Counted from the first letter of the stretch, positions 4,588 to 14,291 are shown. The stretch: DNA of 14,516 nt from Ruminococcaceae bacterium UBA6392 (GCA_002438685.1 DJQG01000072.1:1-14516), one strand, 5' to 3'. Translations and numbers: made by a program. The notes: generated from the letters alone by a model not told the origin.

Positions 4588-6702
4588 ATGTCCACTTTAG
4601 TTATAGTCGAGTCGCCCGCAAAGGCGAAGACAATCAAAAAATATCTCGGACCCGGCTATGAGGTAGTCGCCTCGATGGGTCATGTCCGCGACCTGCCCGC
4701 GGCGAAGCTGAGCGTCGATGTCAAGCATAACTTCGCGCCGAAATACGCCGTTATAAAAGGAAAAGAGAAGCTCGTCAGCGAGCTGAAAAAAGATGTTGAA
4801 AAAAGCGATAAAGTTATCCTCGCAACCGACCCCGATCGCGAGGGAGAAGCGATATCGTGGCACCTTTCGACCCTGCTCGATCTCAATCTTGAGGACAAGA
4901 ACAGAGTCACCTTCAACGAGATAACCAAAACCGGGATCAAGAACGGCATGGAGCATCCGCGCGCCGTCGATATGAACCTCGTCAACGCACAGCAGGCGAG
5001 AAGAATACTCGACAGACTCGTCGGTTATCGCCTGAGCCCGTTCATTTCGCAGAAGATACGCCGCGGACTTTCCGCCGGACGCGTTCAGAGTGTCGCGGTG
5101 CGCATGATAGTTGACCGCGAGGAGGAGATCCGCGCGTTCAAGCCTGAGGAATATTGGACGATAGACGCGAAGTTCATCGCTCCGTCCCGCAAGGTGTTTT
5201 CCGCATCGCTCTACGGCGACGAAAACGGCAAGATAAAAATAGAGAACAAAGAGCAGTCGGACGCTATTCTCAGCCGCCTCGACGGCGCTTCGTATACAGT
5301 TAAGACCCTCAAAAAGGGCACGAGGAAGAAGAATCCCGCGCCGCCCTTTACCACCTCCACCCTCCAGCAGGAGGCTTCGAGGAAGCTCGGCTTCCAGACT
5401 CAGAAGACCATGCGCACCGCGCAGGAGCTGTATGAGGGCGTCGATGTTCAGGGTATCGGCACGACCGGTCTTATAACCTACATGAGAACCGACTCTCTGA
5501 GAATATCCGAGGAGGCGCGCGCCCAGGCTGCCGCCGCTATAGAAGATATCTTCGGCAAGGAGTATCTGCCCGACAAGCCCCGCTATTACAAGACCGGAGC
5601 CAACGCGCAGGACGGCCACGAGGCTATCCGCCCCGCGACCCCGTCGATAACCCCCGAGCGCGTCAAAGATTCGCTGACTTCGGATCAGTATAAGCTCTAT
5701 AATCTCATCTGGAAGCGCTTCATGGCGAGCCTCATGGCGAGCTGCGTTCAGGATACGGTGAAGCTTGAGATAGCCGGAGCAAACGAAAAGGACGCCGCCG
5801 AGGGCAAATACTGCCTGTTCACCGCCGCCGGTTATTCCGTGCGCTTCGACGGCTTTACAAAAGTATATGAGATAAGCGACGACGAGAGCAAGGGCTCGCT
5901 CCTGCCCGAGATAAAGGTCGGGGACACCGCGAAGCTCAAGGAGCTCATCCCCTCGCAGCACTTCACTTCGCCTCCGCCGCGCTTCACCGAAGCGTCGCTC
6001 GTCAAGGAGTTCGAGGAAAAGGGTATTGGCAGACCGAGTACCTATTCAACAATAATCACTACTATAGTCAAGAGAAACTATGTCAAGCGCGAGTCGAAGC
6101 AGTTCGTGCCCACCGAACTCGGCGAGGCGACAACGAAGCTGCTCAAAGAGAAGTTCCCGCGCATAGTCAACGTCAAGTTCACCGCGCAGATGGAGGATAT
6201 GCTCGACCGCGTCGATTCCGGCGATATCGACTATGTTTCCGTCCTCGACGATTTCTACGGCGAGTTCGAGAAGTCGCTCGACAAGGCGAAAGCCGAGATG
6301 AAGGATGTCAAGATCCAGCTCGAAGAGGATATAACCGATATCCCCTGCGAGAAGTGCGGCAGAATGATGGTCATAAAGACCGGACGCTACGGCAGATTCC
6401 TTGCCTGCCCCGGTTATCCCGAGTGCAAGAACGCGAAGCCGCTCGTGCTCGAAACGAACGCAAAGTGCCCCAAGTGCGGCGCAAAGGTCATCGAGAGAAA
6501 GACGAAGAGGGGTTATACTTTCTACGGTTGCTCAAATTGGCCGAACTGCGACTTCATGACCTGGGATAAGCCGACTGATGAGATATGCCCGCAGTGCGGC
6601 AAGTCCCTGTTCAAGAAGAAGGGCGGCGTTGTCGAATGCCTCAACGAGGGCTGCGGATATACGAAAAAGAGCGCAAGAAAAGGTAAAAAAACCGATGAAT
6701 AA
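4588..6702 (+). CDS. topA: DNA topoisomerase I (type IA)
   Basis: TopA relaxes negative supercoils by cutting one strand through a 5'-phosphotyrosine link, which prevents excess supercoiling behind RNA polymerase. The 704-aa protein starts with a TOPRIM domain (LVIVESPAKAKTIKKYLG with E8; ATDPDREGEA with D81, D83 and E85). It carries the active site at GLITYMRTDS (Y298, R300) and the GHEAIRP motif. Three C-terminal Cys4 zinc fingers are complete: C587/C590/C607/C613, C627/C630/C648/C654 and C667/C670/C684/C689. Length matches Bacillus-type TopA. The start at 4588 is set by GGGGAG (4574-4579), 8 nt upstream; an earlier in-frame ATG at 4534 lies inside dprA and lacks a ribosome binding site. 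The 3' end overlaps trmFO by 8 nt. Confidence 0.97.
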   Translation: MSTLVIVESPAKAKTIKKYLGPGYEVVASMGHVRDLPAAKLSVDVKHNFAPKYAVIKGKEKLVSELKKDVEKSDKVILATDPDREGEAISWHLSTLLDLNLEDKNRVTFNEITKTGIKNGMEHPRAVDMNLVNAQQARRILDRLVGYRLSPFISQKIRRGLSAGRVQSVAVRMIVDREEEIRAFKPEEYWTIDAKFIAPSRKVFSASLYGDENGKIKIENKEQSDAILSRLDGASYTVKTLKKGTRKKNPAPPFTTSTLQQEASRKLGFQTQKTMRTAQELYEGVDVQGIGTTGLITYMRTDSLRISEEARAQAAAAIEDIFGKEYLPDKPRYYKTGANAQDGHEAIRPATPSITPERVKDSLTSDQYKLYNLIWKRFMASLMASCVQDTVKLEIAGANEKDAAEGKYCLFTAAGYSVRFDGFTKVYEISDDESKGSLLPEIKVGDTAKLKELIPSQHFTSPPPRFTEASLVKEFEEKGIGRPSTYSTIITTIVKRNYVKRESKQFVPTELGEATTKLLKEKFPRIVNVKFTAQMEDMLDRVDSGDIDYVSVLDDFYGEFEKSLDKAKAEMKDVKIQLEEDITDIPCEKCGRMMVIKTGRYGRFLACPGYPECKNAKPLVLETNAKCPKCGAKVIERKTKRGYTFYGCSNWPNCDFMTWDKPTDEICPQCGKSLFKKKGGVVECLNEGCGYTKKSARKGKKTDE

Positions 6703-8011
6703 AGTTACCGTTATAGGAGCGGGCTTCGCGGGCGTTGAAGCCGCAAGACAGCTGTCTTGCGCGGGGATAAGAGTTACCCTGTGCGAGATGAAGCCGCAAA
6801 AATTCTCGCCCGCCCATTCGAGCCCGAACTTCGCCGAACTCGTCTGCTCAAACTCCTTCAAGGCCTTGCGCACCGCGAGCGCCGCGGGCGAACTCAAAGC
6901 CGAGATGGAGATGCTCGGCTCGCTCTGCGTGAGCTGCGCCAAGGCGACTGCCGTTCCCGCGGGCGGAGCTTTAGCCGTTGACAGAGACGATTTTTCCGCC
7001 CTTGTCACAAAGACGGTCGAAGAAGATCCGCTCATAGATATAGTCCGCGGCGAGGTGACGGAGATACCCGCAGACGGCGTTGTGATTATCGCTGCGGGTC
7101 CGCTCGCGTCCGACGCGCTCGCTGAGGAGATAGAGAAAATCTGCCCCGGACATCTGAGCTTCTACGATGCCGCCGCGCCGATAGTCTCGGCTCAGAGCCT
7201 CGATATGTCCTGCGCGTTCAAGCAGTCGCGCTATGACAGAGGCGGCGAGGATGACTATATAAACTGCCCGATGAACAAAGAGGAATATGAGGCGTTTTAC
7301 GAAGCCCTTGTCGGCGCGGAGAGCGCCGAAACCCACTCGTTTGACAGGCGCAAGGGCGTCTACGAGGGCTGTATGCCGATAGAAGTTATGGCTCTGCGCG
7401 GTCAGGACACTATCCGCTTCGGACCGATGAAACCCGTCGGTCTGCGCGATCCGCGCACGGGACACAGACCGTGGGCGGTGCTCCAGCTCAGAAAAGAGAA
7501 CTCGGCGGGTACAATGTACAACCTCGTCGGCTTCCAGACGAATCTGAAATTCGGCGAGCAGAAGCGTGTTTTCTCTATGATACCCGCGCTCAAAAATGCG
7601 GAGTTCGTGCGCTACGGCGTCATGCACCGCAACACATTTATAAATTCACCCAAGCTCCTCGGCGCGGATTTCTCGCTCAGGAGTGACAGACGAATATTCT
7701 TCGCGGGTCAGATAACCGGCGTGGAGGGCTATATGGAGTCCGCCGCCTCGGGAATACTCGCCGGCATCAACGCCGCGCGGTATATAAACGGAAAAGACCC
7801 GTTCGTCATGCCCGGGGACACCGTCATGGGTGCGCTCGCACGCTATATCAGCGACGAGAGTGTGACGGATTTTCAGCCCATGGGCGCAAACTTCGGAATA
7901 CTTCCGCCCCTCGACGAGCGCATCCGCTCGAAGCAGGAGCGTTATGAGAAGATCTCGCAGCGGGGACTCGAGTCTGCGGGAAAATATATCGAAGGAGAGA
8001 ATGAAAAATGA
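6695..8011 (+). CDS. trmFO: tRNA uracil-54 C5-methyltransferase TrmFO, folate- and FAD-dependent
   Basis: TrmFO makes 5-methyluridine at position 54 of the tRNA T-loop, using methylenetetrahydrofolate and reduced FAD instead of S-adenosylmethionine. The 438-aa protein has the N-terminal FAD-binding motif VIGAGFAGVEAA (residues 6-17), the active-site cysteine motif LVCSNSFKALRT (C51), the second conserved cysteine in YEGCMPIE (C226, the same number as in B. subtilis) and a C-terminal FFAGQITGVEGYMESAASG stretch. Start ATG 6695 lies inside the end of topA (8-nt overlap) with only a modest AAAAGGT upstream, so translation is probably coupled to topA. Longer in-frame readings would run far into topA. 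The stop overlaps the plsX start by 4 nt. Confidence 0.96.
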   Translation: MNKVTVIGAGFAGVEAARQLSCAGIRVTLCEMKPQKFSPAHSSPNFAELVCSNSFKALRTASAAGELKAEMEMLGSLCVSCAKATAVPAGGALAVDRDDFSALVTKTVEEDPLIDIVRGEVTEIPADGVVIIAAGPLASDALAEEIEKICPGHLSFYDAAAPIVSAQSLDMSCAFKQSRYDRGGEDDYINCPMNKEEYEAFYEALVGAESAETHSFDRRKGVYEGCMPIEVMALRGQDTIRFGPMKPVGLRDPRTGHRPWAVLQLRKENSAGTMYNLVGFQTNLKFGEQKRVFSMIPALKNAEFVRYGVMHRNTFINSPKLLGADFSLRSDRRIFFAGQITGVEGYMESAASGILAGINAARYINGKDPFVMPGDTVMGALARYISDESVTDFQPMGANFGILPPLDERIRSKQERYEKISQRGLESAGKYIEGENEK

Positions 8012-9012
8012 AGATTATAGTTGATGCTTTCGGCGGCGACAATGCACCTCTTGAGGTTATCAAGGGCAGCCGCAATGCAAAGGACGATCTCGGCGTTGAT
8101 ATAGTTCTCGTCGGCGACAAGGAAAAGATATTCTCCTGTGCCGCGCAGAACAAGATATCGCTCACGGGCATTGATATTATAGACGCCCCGGATGTTATCG
8201 CCATGACCGATCAGCCCGGCGAGATACTCAAGAGCAAGAAAAAATGCTCCATGGCTGTCGGACTTCAGGCTCTTGCGGACGGCAAGGGCGACGCATTCGT
8301 CAGTGCCGGTTCAACCGGCGCGCTCGTCATGGGTGCGACCTTTATCGTAAAGCGCATCAAGGGCGTAAAACGCCCGGCGATAGGCAGCGTCCTGCCCTCG
8401 AACGACAAGCCGTTTCTTCTGCTCGACTGCGGCGCGAACGCAGATTGCACCGCGGAGCATTTAAAGCAGTTCGCCCAGATGGGCGCGATATATTCGGAGA
8501 AGTTCGTAAAAGTTCAGTCTCCGCGCGTGGCTCTTGCGAATATCGGCACCGAGGACAGCAAGGGCGACCGCCTGCGCCATGAGGCGTTTGATCTGCTCAA
8601 AGAGACGAAGGGCATCAACTTCATCGGCAACGTCGAGACTCGCGACGTGCCCTACGGCTGCTGCGACGTGCTTGTCGCGGACGGCTTCACGGGCAACATT
8701 ATCCTAAAGCTCTATGAGGGCGTCGCGGGCGCGATGATGGCGAATATCAAGAACATCTTCAAGAAGAGCTCGATAACCATGCTCGCCGCCATGATGGTCA
8801 AGGGCGGTCTGCTCGGTCTTAAAATGAGAATGGATTATTCCGAGTTTGGCGGCGCACCGCTGCTCGGAGTCAACGGCGTTGTTATCAAGGCGCACGGCTC
8901 GTCCGACGCAAAGGCTATCCGCAACGCCATAAGGCAGGCAAAGACCTGCGCAGAAAAAAATATAGTCGGCACCATTGCACAGAGCGTCAAGGAAGCTGCC
9001 GACGCGGAGTAA
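8008..9012 (+). CDS. plsX: Phosphate acyltransferase PlsX
   Basis: PlsX converts acyl-ACP and phosphate to acyl-phosphate, which PlsY uses to acylate glycerol-3-phosphate in the first step of phospholipid synthesis; it is a peripheral membrane enzyme. The 334-aa protein opens with MKIIVDAFGGDNAP, a variant of the usual VDAMGGDNAP, and contains DVIAMTDQP, SAGSTGALVMGA, LLDCGANADC, ANIGTEDSKG and ADGFTGNIILK, all expected for the family. ATG 8008 overlaps the trmFO stop (ATGA) and follows AAGGAGA (7992-7998). In many Firmicutes plsX is followed by fabD, fabG and acpP before rnc. Here rnc starts 4 nt after the stop, so those genes must lie elsewhere. Confidence 0.96.
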   Translation: MKIIVDAFGGDNAPLEVIKGSRNAKDDLGVDIVLVGDKEKIFSCAAQNKISLTGIDIIDAPDVIAMTDQPGEILKSKKKCSMAVGLQALADGKGDAFVSAGSTGALVMGATFIVKRIKGVKRPAIGSVLPSNDKPFLLLDCGANADCTAEHLKQFAQMGAIYSEKFVKVQSPRVALANIGTEDSKGDRLRHEAFDLLKETKGINFIGNVETRDVPYGCCDVLVADGFTGNIILKLYEGVAGAMMANIKNIFKKSSITMLAAMMVKGGLLGLKMRMDYSEFGGAPLLGVNGVVIKAHGSSDAKAIRNAIRQAKTCAEKNIVGTIAQSVKEAADAE

Positions 9013-9016
9013 GAAA

Positions 9017-9697
9017 ATGGACAACAGAGAACTCGAAAAGAAAATAGGCTATAATTTCAAGAACAAAAAGCTGCTCACCGAGGCGCTGACCCACTCGTCA
9101 TACGCCAACGAGCGACAGGACGGCACGCGCTGCAACGAGCGCCTGGAATTTCTGGGCGACTCGGTTCTCGGCTTTATCTCCGCCGAGCATTTCTTCCATC
9201 ATTTCAAGCACCTGCCCGAGGGCGAATTAACGAAGAGACGCGCTTATTTCGTCTGTGAGAAGTCACTGAGCGAATTTGCACGCACTCTCGGTATCGGGGA
9301 CTATCTGCTCTTCGGCAAGGGCGAAGTGCTCACCGGCGGCAAGGATCGCCCGTCTATCCTCGCCGATGCATTTGAGGCTGTGCTCGCCGCTATCTATCTC
9401 GACGGCGGCATAGAGCCGGCGAAGAAGTTCGTTTTCCGTTTTATAGATAAGGCGGACGAGGAGAAGCCGGTCGTCACGGACTACAAGACCACTTTGCAAG
9501 AAATAGTCCAGCGCAACCCCGAGGAGGCAGTCGAATATGTCCTCGTCGGCGAGAGCGGACCCGATCACAACAAGACCTTCAGCGTCGAAGTCAATCTCAA
9601 CAGCAATGTCATCGGTCACGGCTCGGGCAGAAGCAAGAAGATAGCCGAGCAGGCGGCGGCAAAAGAGGCTCTGGAACTCATGGGGCTCAAGGCATGA
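9017..9697 (+). CDS. rnc: Ribonuclease III
   Basis: RNase III cleaves double-stranded RNA, processing rRNA precursors and regulatory duplexes. In this 226-aa protein the catalytic domain (about 5-150) holds the signature NERLEFLGDSVLGF (residues 40-53) with metal ligands E44 and D48, and D117/E120 in the ADAFEAVLAAIYLDGG stretch. The C-terminal double-stranded RNA binding domain (about 154-224) ends KKIAEQAAAKEALELMGL. The start at 9017 is preferred because GGAGT (9006-9010) lies 6 nt upstream and the protein then begins where the family does; an earlier in-frame ATG at 8975 would overlap plsX. The stop overlaps the next gene by 4 nt (ATGA), which implies coupling. Confidence 0.97.
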   Translation: MDNRELEKKIGYNFKNKKLLTEALTHSSYANERQDGTRCNERLEFLGDSVLGFISAEHFFHHFKHLPEGELTKRRAYFVCEKSLSEFARTLGIGDYLLFGKGEVLTGGKDRPSILADAFEAVLAAIYLDGGIEPAKKFVFRFIDKADEEKPVVTDYKTTLQEIVQRNPEEAVEYVLVGESGPDHNKTFSVEVNLNSNVIGHGSGRSKKIAEQAAAKEALELMGLKA

Positions 9698-10701
9698 AAC
9701 ATATAAACGTCTCCGTATTCGTTCCCCACGCGGGCTGCCCGCACCAGTGCAGCTTCTGCAACCAGAGGAGTATTTCGGGCGCGAAGAACCAGCCGACAGC
9801 GCAGGATGTGCGCGACGCGGCGATTGTCGCCATGCGCTCGTCACCCGAGGGAATAAAAGACGGGGAGATAGCATTTTTCGGCGGCAGCTTCACGGCTATC
9901 GACCGCGATTATATGATCGAACTGCTCTCTTCGGCGCAGGAGTTCATCGGCGAAAACGGCTTTAAGGGCATCAGAATATCCACCCGCCCGGACGCTGTTG
10001 ACGGCGAGATATGCGATATTCTCGAAAAATATCATGTCACGGCGGTCGAACTCGGCGCGCAGAGCACGAATGATAAAGTGCTCGCGATGAACAGCAGAGG
10101 GCACACGCGCGAGGATATCTTCCGCTCGGCGCGGCTTTTAAAAGAACGCGGCTTCGAATTGGGGCTTCAGATGATGACCGGGCTCTACGGCTCGAATGAT
10201 GAGGACAGCATCGGGACGGCGCGGGACATAATCTCGCTCTCACCCGACACCGCGCGGATATATCCGACGGCAGTTATAGAAAACACGGAGCTCGCCGAGC
10301 TATACCGCAGTGGCGAATACCGCCCGCAGACTCCCGAAGAGGCGGCGGTGCTCTGCGCGAAGATATTGCCGATGTTCGAGCGAGCGGGGATAAAAGTCAT
10401 CCGCCTCGGGCTCCATTCCGGCGGCGATGTCGAGGGCTCTTTCGTTGCCGGCGCATATCATCCGGCTCTGCGCGAGATGTGCGAGGGGCATATATATTTT
10501 GATATTATTAACAGAGCACTCTCCGGAAAAGAAAAGGGGAAGTACATAATATATGTCGCCCCGCGTGAAATTTCAAAAGCCTCCGGACAGAGAAAATGCA
10601 ATATCGAGAAGCTCAGAGAACTCGGCTATGAATGCAAGATAAAAGAGAACGCGGCTCTCTCGGCGCGCGATATAACCTTGGAAAAAGTCAACTTATTATA
10701 A
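9694..10701 (+). CDS. Elp3-like radical SAM protein of unknown substrate
   Basis: This 335-aa enzyme belongs to the radical S-adenosylmethionine superfamily, Elp3/MiaB/NifB-like. The [4Fe-4S] motif is GCPHQCSFC (C15, C19, C22; spacing C-x3-C-x2-C). Later landmarks are FFGGSFTAID (61-70), RISTRPD (94-100), VELGAQS (118-124), LQMMTGLYG (158-166) and IRLGLHSGG (236-244). This resembles the catalytic half of Elp3, but the protein ends without the C-terminal GNAT acetyltransferase domain, so it is not a full Elp3. Similar stand-alone proteins are found between rnc and smc in other Clostridia (from memory, not searched). Overlap with rnc (ATGA) suggests co-translation, and neighbours working on RNA make a tRNA or rRNA modification plausible. 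That role is inference. Confidence 0.85.
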   Translation: MKHINVSVFVPHAGCPHQCSFCNQRSISGAKNQPTAQDVRDAAIVAMRSSPEGIKDGEIAFFGGSFTAIDRDYMIELLSSAQEFIGENGFKGIRISTRPDAVDGEICDILEKYHVTAVELGAQSTNDKVLAMNSRGHTREDIFRSARLLKERGFELGLQMMTGLYGSNDEDSIGTARDIISLSPDTARIYPTAVIENTELAELYRSGEYRPQTPEEAAVLCAKILPMFERAGIKVIRLGLHSGGDVEGSFVAGAYHPALREMCEGHIYFDIINRALSGKEKGKYIIYVAPREISKASGQRKCNIEKLRELGYECKIKENAALSARDITLEKVNLL

Positions 10702-10715
10702 AGGCAGGCAGATAA

Positions 10716-13700
10716 ATGTTACTAAAAGCACTCGAACTGCAGGGCTTCAAATCCTTTCCCGACAAGACAACGCTCGAATTCGGAAAAGGCATAACCGCCG
10801 TCATAGGACCCAACGGCTCCGGCAAGAGCAACATCTCCGACGCCGTTCGCTGGGTTCTCGGCGAGCAGTCGTCAAAGAGCCTGCGCGGCTCGAAAATGGA
10901 GGATGTCATCTTCGGCGGTACTTCGCTGAGAAAAGCGATGGGCTTTGCCGAGGTCACTCTGCGCCTCGATAACACCGACCGCACCCTCAACAACTGCGAC
11001 AAGGACGATGTTTCCGTCACCCGCCGCTACTACCGCTCGGGCGAGAGCGAGTATCTTTTGAACGGCGAGACTGTACGCCTGCGCGATATCCACGAGCTGT
11101 TTATGGACACGGGACTCGGACGCGACGGCTATTCCATGGTCAGCCAGGGCAGAGTCGCCGACCTTATCTCTTCGCGCTCGCCGCAGAGGCGCGATATGCT
11201 CGAAGAGGCGGCTGGAATATCCCATTTCAGATACCGCCGCGCGGACGCGACCCGCAGACTCGAACAGGCGGAGGAAAATCTCGTTCGCCTGCGCGATATA
11301 TTGACCGAACTCGAGGGACGCGTCGGACCGCTCAAAACGCAGAGCGAAAAGGCGCAGAAATTCCTTGTACTTGCAGGGGAGAAAAAGGAGCTTGAGATAG
11401 GTCTCTGGCTCAAGACGATAGAGCACTCCCGCGAGGGACTCAGGGCGCAGGAGGATAAAATATCCCTCGCCGCCGCGGACTATGAGCAGGCGGAGCGCGA
11501 GCTCGAACAGATATCGGCTCAGATAGAAGAGCTGATGAGCACGGGCAGCGGAATAACCGTGCAGATAGAAGAACTGCGAACGAAAGCTGCCTCCGACGAG
11601 GAGCAGGCGACCGCAGTTGACGGCAGAATCGCCGTCGAGCACAACAACCTCGCGCATAACCGCGAGACAATAGAGCGCATAAAGCGCGACATGGAAGCGG
11701 CGACCGCCACCGAGCAGCACCTCGAGGAACAGATCGACGCCGCCCAAAAAGAAATAGAATCTATAGACGCTGAAATAAAGGACTGCCAGGCGCAGCTGCT
11801 CGAGCTGCTCGACAGCACGGGCAAGCTCAAGGAGCAGGAGAGCGCGATAACCGCCGAGCGCGACAGCGCGGAGGCGCAGGCGAAGACCATAAACGAGTCT
11901 CTCTCCGCAGCAAAAATCGAGCAGAGCACGGCGCGCTCCTCCGCGCAGGAGATAGCCGTGCGCCTCGGCACAGTCGATGAAGTCATCGCCTCGCGCGGCG
12001 GACTGCTTGACGCACTTCGCGAGCAGGCCGAGGTCAGCCGCAGGAATCTTGATGCGTGCCTTGAAAATATAGAATCGCTTTCAAATTCAATAGACGGTTA
12101 CTCCATGATAGTCCGTTCGCGCTCCGAAAAGGCGGAGAAGATGCGTCGCGAGCTCGACGCCGCAACGCTCGACATCCATCAGAAGCAGGCGCGAATCAGA
12201 ATGCTCGAGGATCTCGAGAAAAACATGGAGGGCTATTCCGGCTCCGTTAAAGCGGTCATGCGCGAAGCAAAGCGCGGAACGCTGCGCGGAATCCACGGAC
12301 CCGTGTCCCAGCTGATAACCGTTGATGCGAAGTACGCCGCGGCGGTCGAGACGGCTCTCGGCGCCGCCGTGCAGAATATAGTCACCGACGACGAGTCGGC
12401 GGCAAAACGCGCCATAGCCTATCTTAAAGAGAGCCGCGCAGGACGCGCGACTTTCCTGCCGATGACGGCGATAAAGCCGCGCCCGTTCAGGGAGGACGGA
12501 CTCGACTCCTGCGCCGGATTCATCGACATGGCGGACAGGCTTCTTCGATGCGACGACGAGTATCTGCCGATAATCAGGAACCTGCTCAGCCACACCGCCG
12601 TTGCGGATAATATCGACAGCGCGATAGCCATCTCCAAGCGCTTCGGTCATAGATTCAAAGTCGTTACGCTCGACGGTCAGGTCATGAACGCGGGCGGCTC
12701 GATGACGGGCGGTTCGCGCGGGCAGAACGCGGGCATACTCAGCCGCGGCAATGATATCGAACAGCTCAAAAAGACCGTTGCGAAGCTTGAAGGAGGCCTC
12801 GCCGAGCGGCAGGAGAGATATAAAGAACTCGCGGGCGAAGTCTCGGCGGCGCAGGCGGAATACGACGGCGTGACGGCGGAGCTACAGAAGGCGCAGGAAG
12901 AAAAAATCCGCCGCGAGGGCGAGCTGCGCATGATAGACGACAAAATTGAGACCGCCGAGTCCGCGCTCAATGACCTCGAAGCGGAGAAGCGCAGTTCCGC
13001 AGAGCGCACCGCAAAGCTCGAGGAAATTCAGGCTCAGGCGCAGAAAAAGATAGATGAATTTACTTCTCAGCTCAACTCGGTCAATGAAAAGATAACCGAA
13101 ATCGAATCGCGCCGCGACGAACTGCTCAGCACCCGCGAGCAGAACGCGGACAAAGAGAGCAGCATCAACCTCAGCATCCTCGCGTTCAAAAAGGATATTC
13201 AGGCGAGAGAGGAAGTTATCGAAACGCTCAAACGCCGCAGAAGCTCCCATGAGGGTCATGCCGATGAGCTTAAATCGGAGATCGATTCTATAACCGAGCA
13301 GATGACCGCGACGAATGAGCTGATCGAACAGCTCAAAGGCGAGGCGGCATCACTTCGCGCCGAGGCTCAGCAGAAAAAAGACGAGATATCCTCGCTCGCC
13401 CAGAAGCGAAGCGGAGTCGAGGGCGAGAGCACCAAACTGCGCGCCCAGGAGCGCTCGGTCAGCGACAGGCGCGAGAGACTGTCCGGCGAGCGGGCAAGGC
13501 TCGAAGAGCGCCGCGACTCGATGCAGCGCGAGCTTGAAAACGCGCAAAACAAACTCTATGACGAATATCAGCTCACTCGCCGCGAGGCGGAGGAGCTCGG
13601 AATAGTCATTGAAGATCCGCAGAAAGCGCAGCGCGAGCTCAATGATATAAAGAACAAGATAAGAGCCCTCGGCAACGTCAATGTCGGCGCTATCGAGGAA

Positions 13701-14291
13701 TACAAAGAGGTCTCCGAGCGCTACGAGTTCATGAAAACTCAGATAGACGATGTCGAAAGCTCGCGCGCGGAACTTCTCACACTCATAGGCGACCTGACCG
13801 GCAAGATGTCGGAGCGGTTCAGAGAGCAGTTCGACCGCATAAACACTATCTTCGGTCAGACATTTTCGGAGCTGTTCGGCGGCGGCAAGGCGGAGCTTAT
13901 TCTTGAGAATCCGCTCGATGTACTCGAATGTGCCATTGAGATAAAGGTTCAGCCCCCGGGCAAAAATGTTCAGAACATCGACCTGCTCTCGGGCGGCGAA
14001 AAGGGACTTGCGGCAATTGCGTTGCTGTTCTCCATACTCAAGGTCACTCCCGCGCCGTTCTGCTTCTTCGACGAGGTCGAAGCGGCGCTCGACGATGTCA
14101 ACGTCACGCGCTACGCGCAGTATGCCCGCCGCATGACGAAGAACACGCAGTTCATACTTATCACGCACAGACGCGGTACGATGGAGGAAGCCGATGTCCT
14201 CTACGGAGTCACGATGCAGGAGGATGGAGTTTCCAAACTGCTCGAACTCAAGACCGCCGAGATGGCAAAGAAGCTCGGATTGACGCAGTGA
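10716..14291 (+). CDS. smc: Chromosome segregation protein SMC (condensin subunit)
   Basis: SMC dimers with ScpA and ScpB form the bacterial condensin that extrudes DNA loops and aligns chromosome arms. The 1191-aa protein has the full architecture: an N-terminal ATPase head with Walker A GPNGSGKS (31-38) and the Q-loop region, a coiled coil (about 165-500), a hinge (about 507-667, ending GGSMTGGS), a return coiled coil (about 675-1020), and a C-terminal head with signature LLSGGEKGLAAIALLF (1090-1105) and Walker B FCFFDEVEAAL (D1119, E1120). The arms are rich in Glu, Lys, Gln and Arg as expected. The usual signature reads GGERALTA; GGEKGLAA is a mild variant. The ribosome binding site is only an AGGCAGG-like stretch just before ATG 10716. 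It is the last gene before a terminator; ftsY, a frequent next gene, is not present. Confidence 0.97.
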   Translation: MLLKALELQGFKSFPDKTTLEFGKGITAVIGPNGSGKSNISDAVRWVLGEQSSKSLRGSKMEDVIFGGTSLRKAMGFAEVTLRLDNTDRTLNNCDKDDVSVTRRYYRSGESEYLLNGETVRLRDIHELFMDTGLGRDGYSMVSQGRVADLISSRSPQRRDMLEEAAGISHFRYRRADATRRLEQAEENLVRLRDILTELEGRVGPLKTQSEKAQKFLVLAGEKKELEIGLWLKTIEHSREGLRAQEDKISLAAADYEQAERELEQISAQIEELMSTGSGITVQIEELRTKAASDEEQATAVDGRIAVEHNNLAHNRETIERIKRDMEAATATEQHLEEQIDAAQKEIESIDAEIKDCQAQLLELLDSTGKLKEQESAITAERDSAEAQAKTINESLSAAKIEQSTARSSAQEIAVRLGTVDEVIASRGGLLDALREQAEVSRRNLDACLENIESLSNSIDGYSMIVRSRSEKAEKMRRELDAATLDIHQKQARIRMLEDLEKNMEGYSGSVKAVMREAKRGTLRGIHGPVSQLITVDAKYAAAVETALGAAVQNIVTDDESAAKRAIAYLKESRAGRATFLPMTAIKPRPFREDGLDSCAGFIDMADRLLRCDDEYLPIIRNLLSHTAVADNIDSAIAISKRFGHRFKVVTLDGQVMNAGGSMTGGSRGQNAGILSRGNDIEQLKKTVAKLEGGLAERQERYKELAGEVSAAQAEYDGVTAELQKAQEEKIRREGELRMIDDKIETAESALNDLEAEKRSSAERTAKLEEIQAQAQKKIDEFTSQLNSVNEKITEIESRRDELLSTREQNADKESSINLSILAFKKDIQAREEVIETLKRRRSSHEGHADELKSEIDSITEQMTATNELIEQLKGEAASLRAEAQQKKDEISSLAQKRSGVEGESTKLRAQERSVSDRRERLSGERARLEERRDSMQRELENAQNKLYDEYQLTRREAEELGIVIEDPQKAQRELNDIKNKIRALGNVNVGAIEEYKEVSERYEFMKTQIDDVESSRAELLTLIGDLTGKMSERFREQFDRINTIFGQTFSELFGGGKAELILENPLDVLECAIEIKVQPPGKNVQNIDLLSGGEKGLAAIALLFSILKVTPAPFCFFDEVEAALDDVNVTRYAQYARRMTKNTQFILITHRRGTMEEADVLYGVTMQEDGVSKLLELKTAEMAKKLGLTQ

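Noticed and set aside
4597..5961. 454-codon open frame antisense to topA.
   Set aside because: It lies wholly opposite a clear topA sequence; long antisense frames are expected in GC-rich codon-biased genes, and its translation resembles no family.
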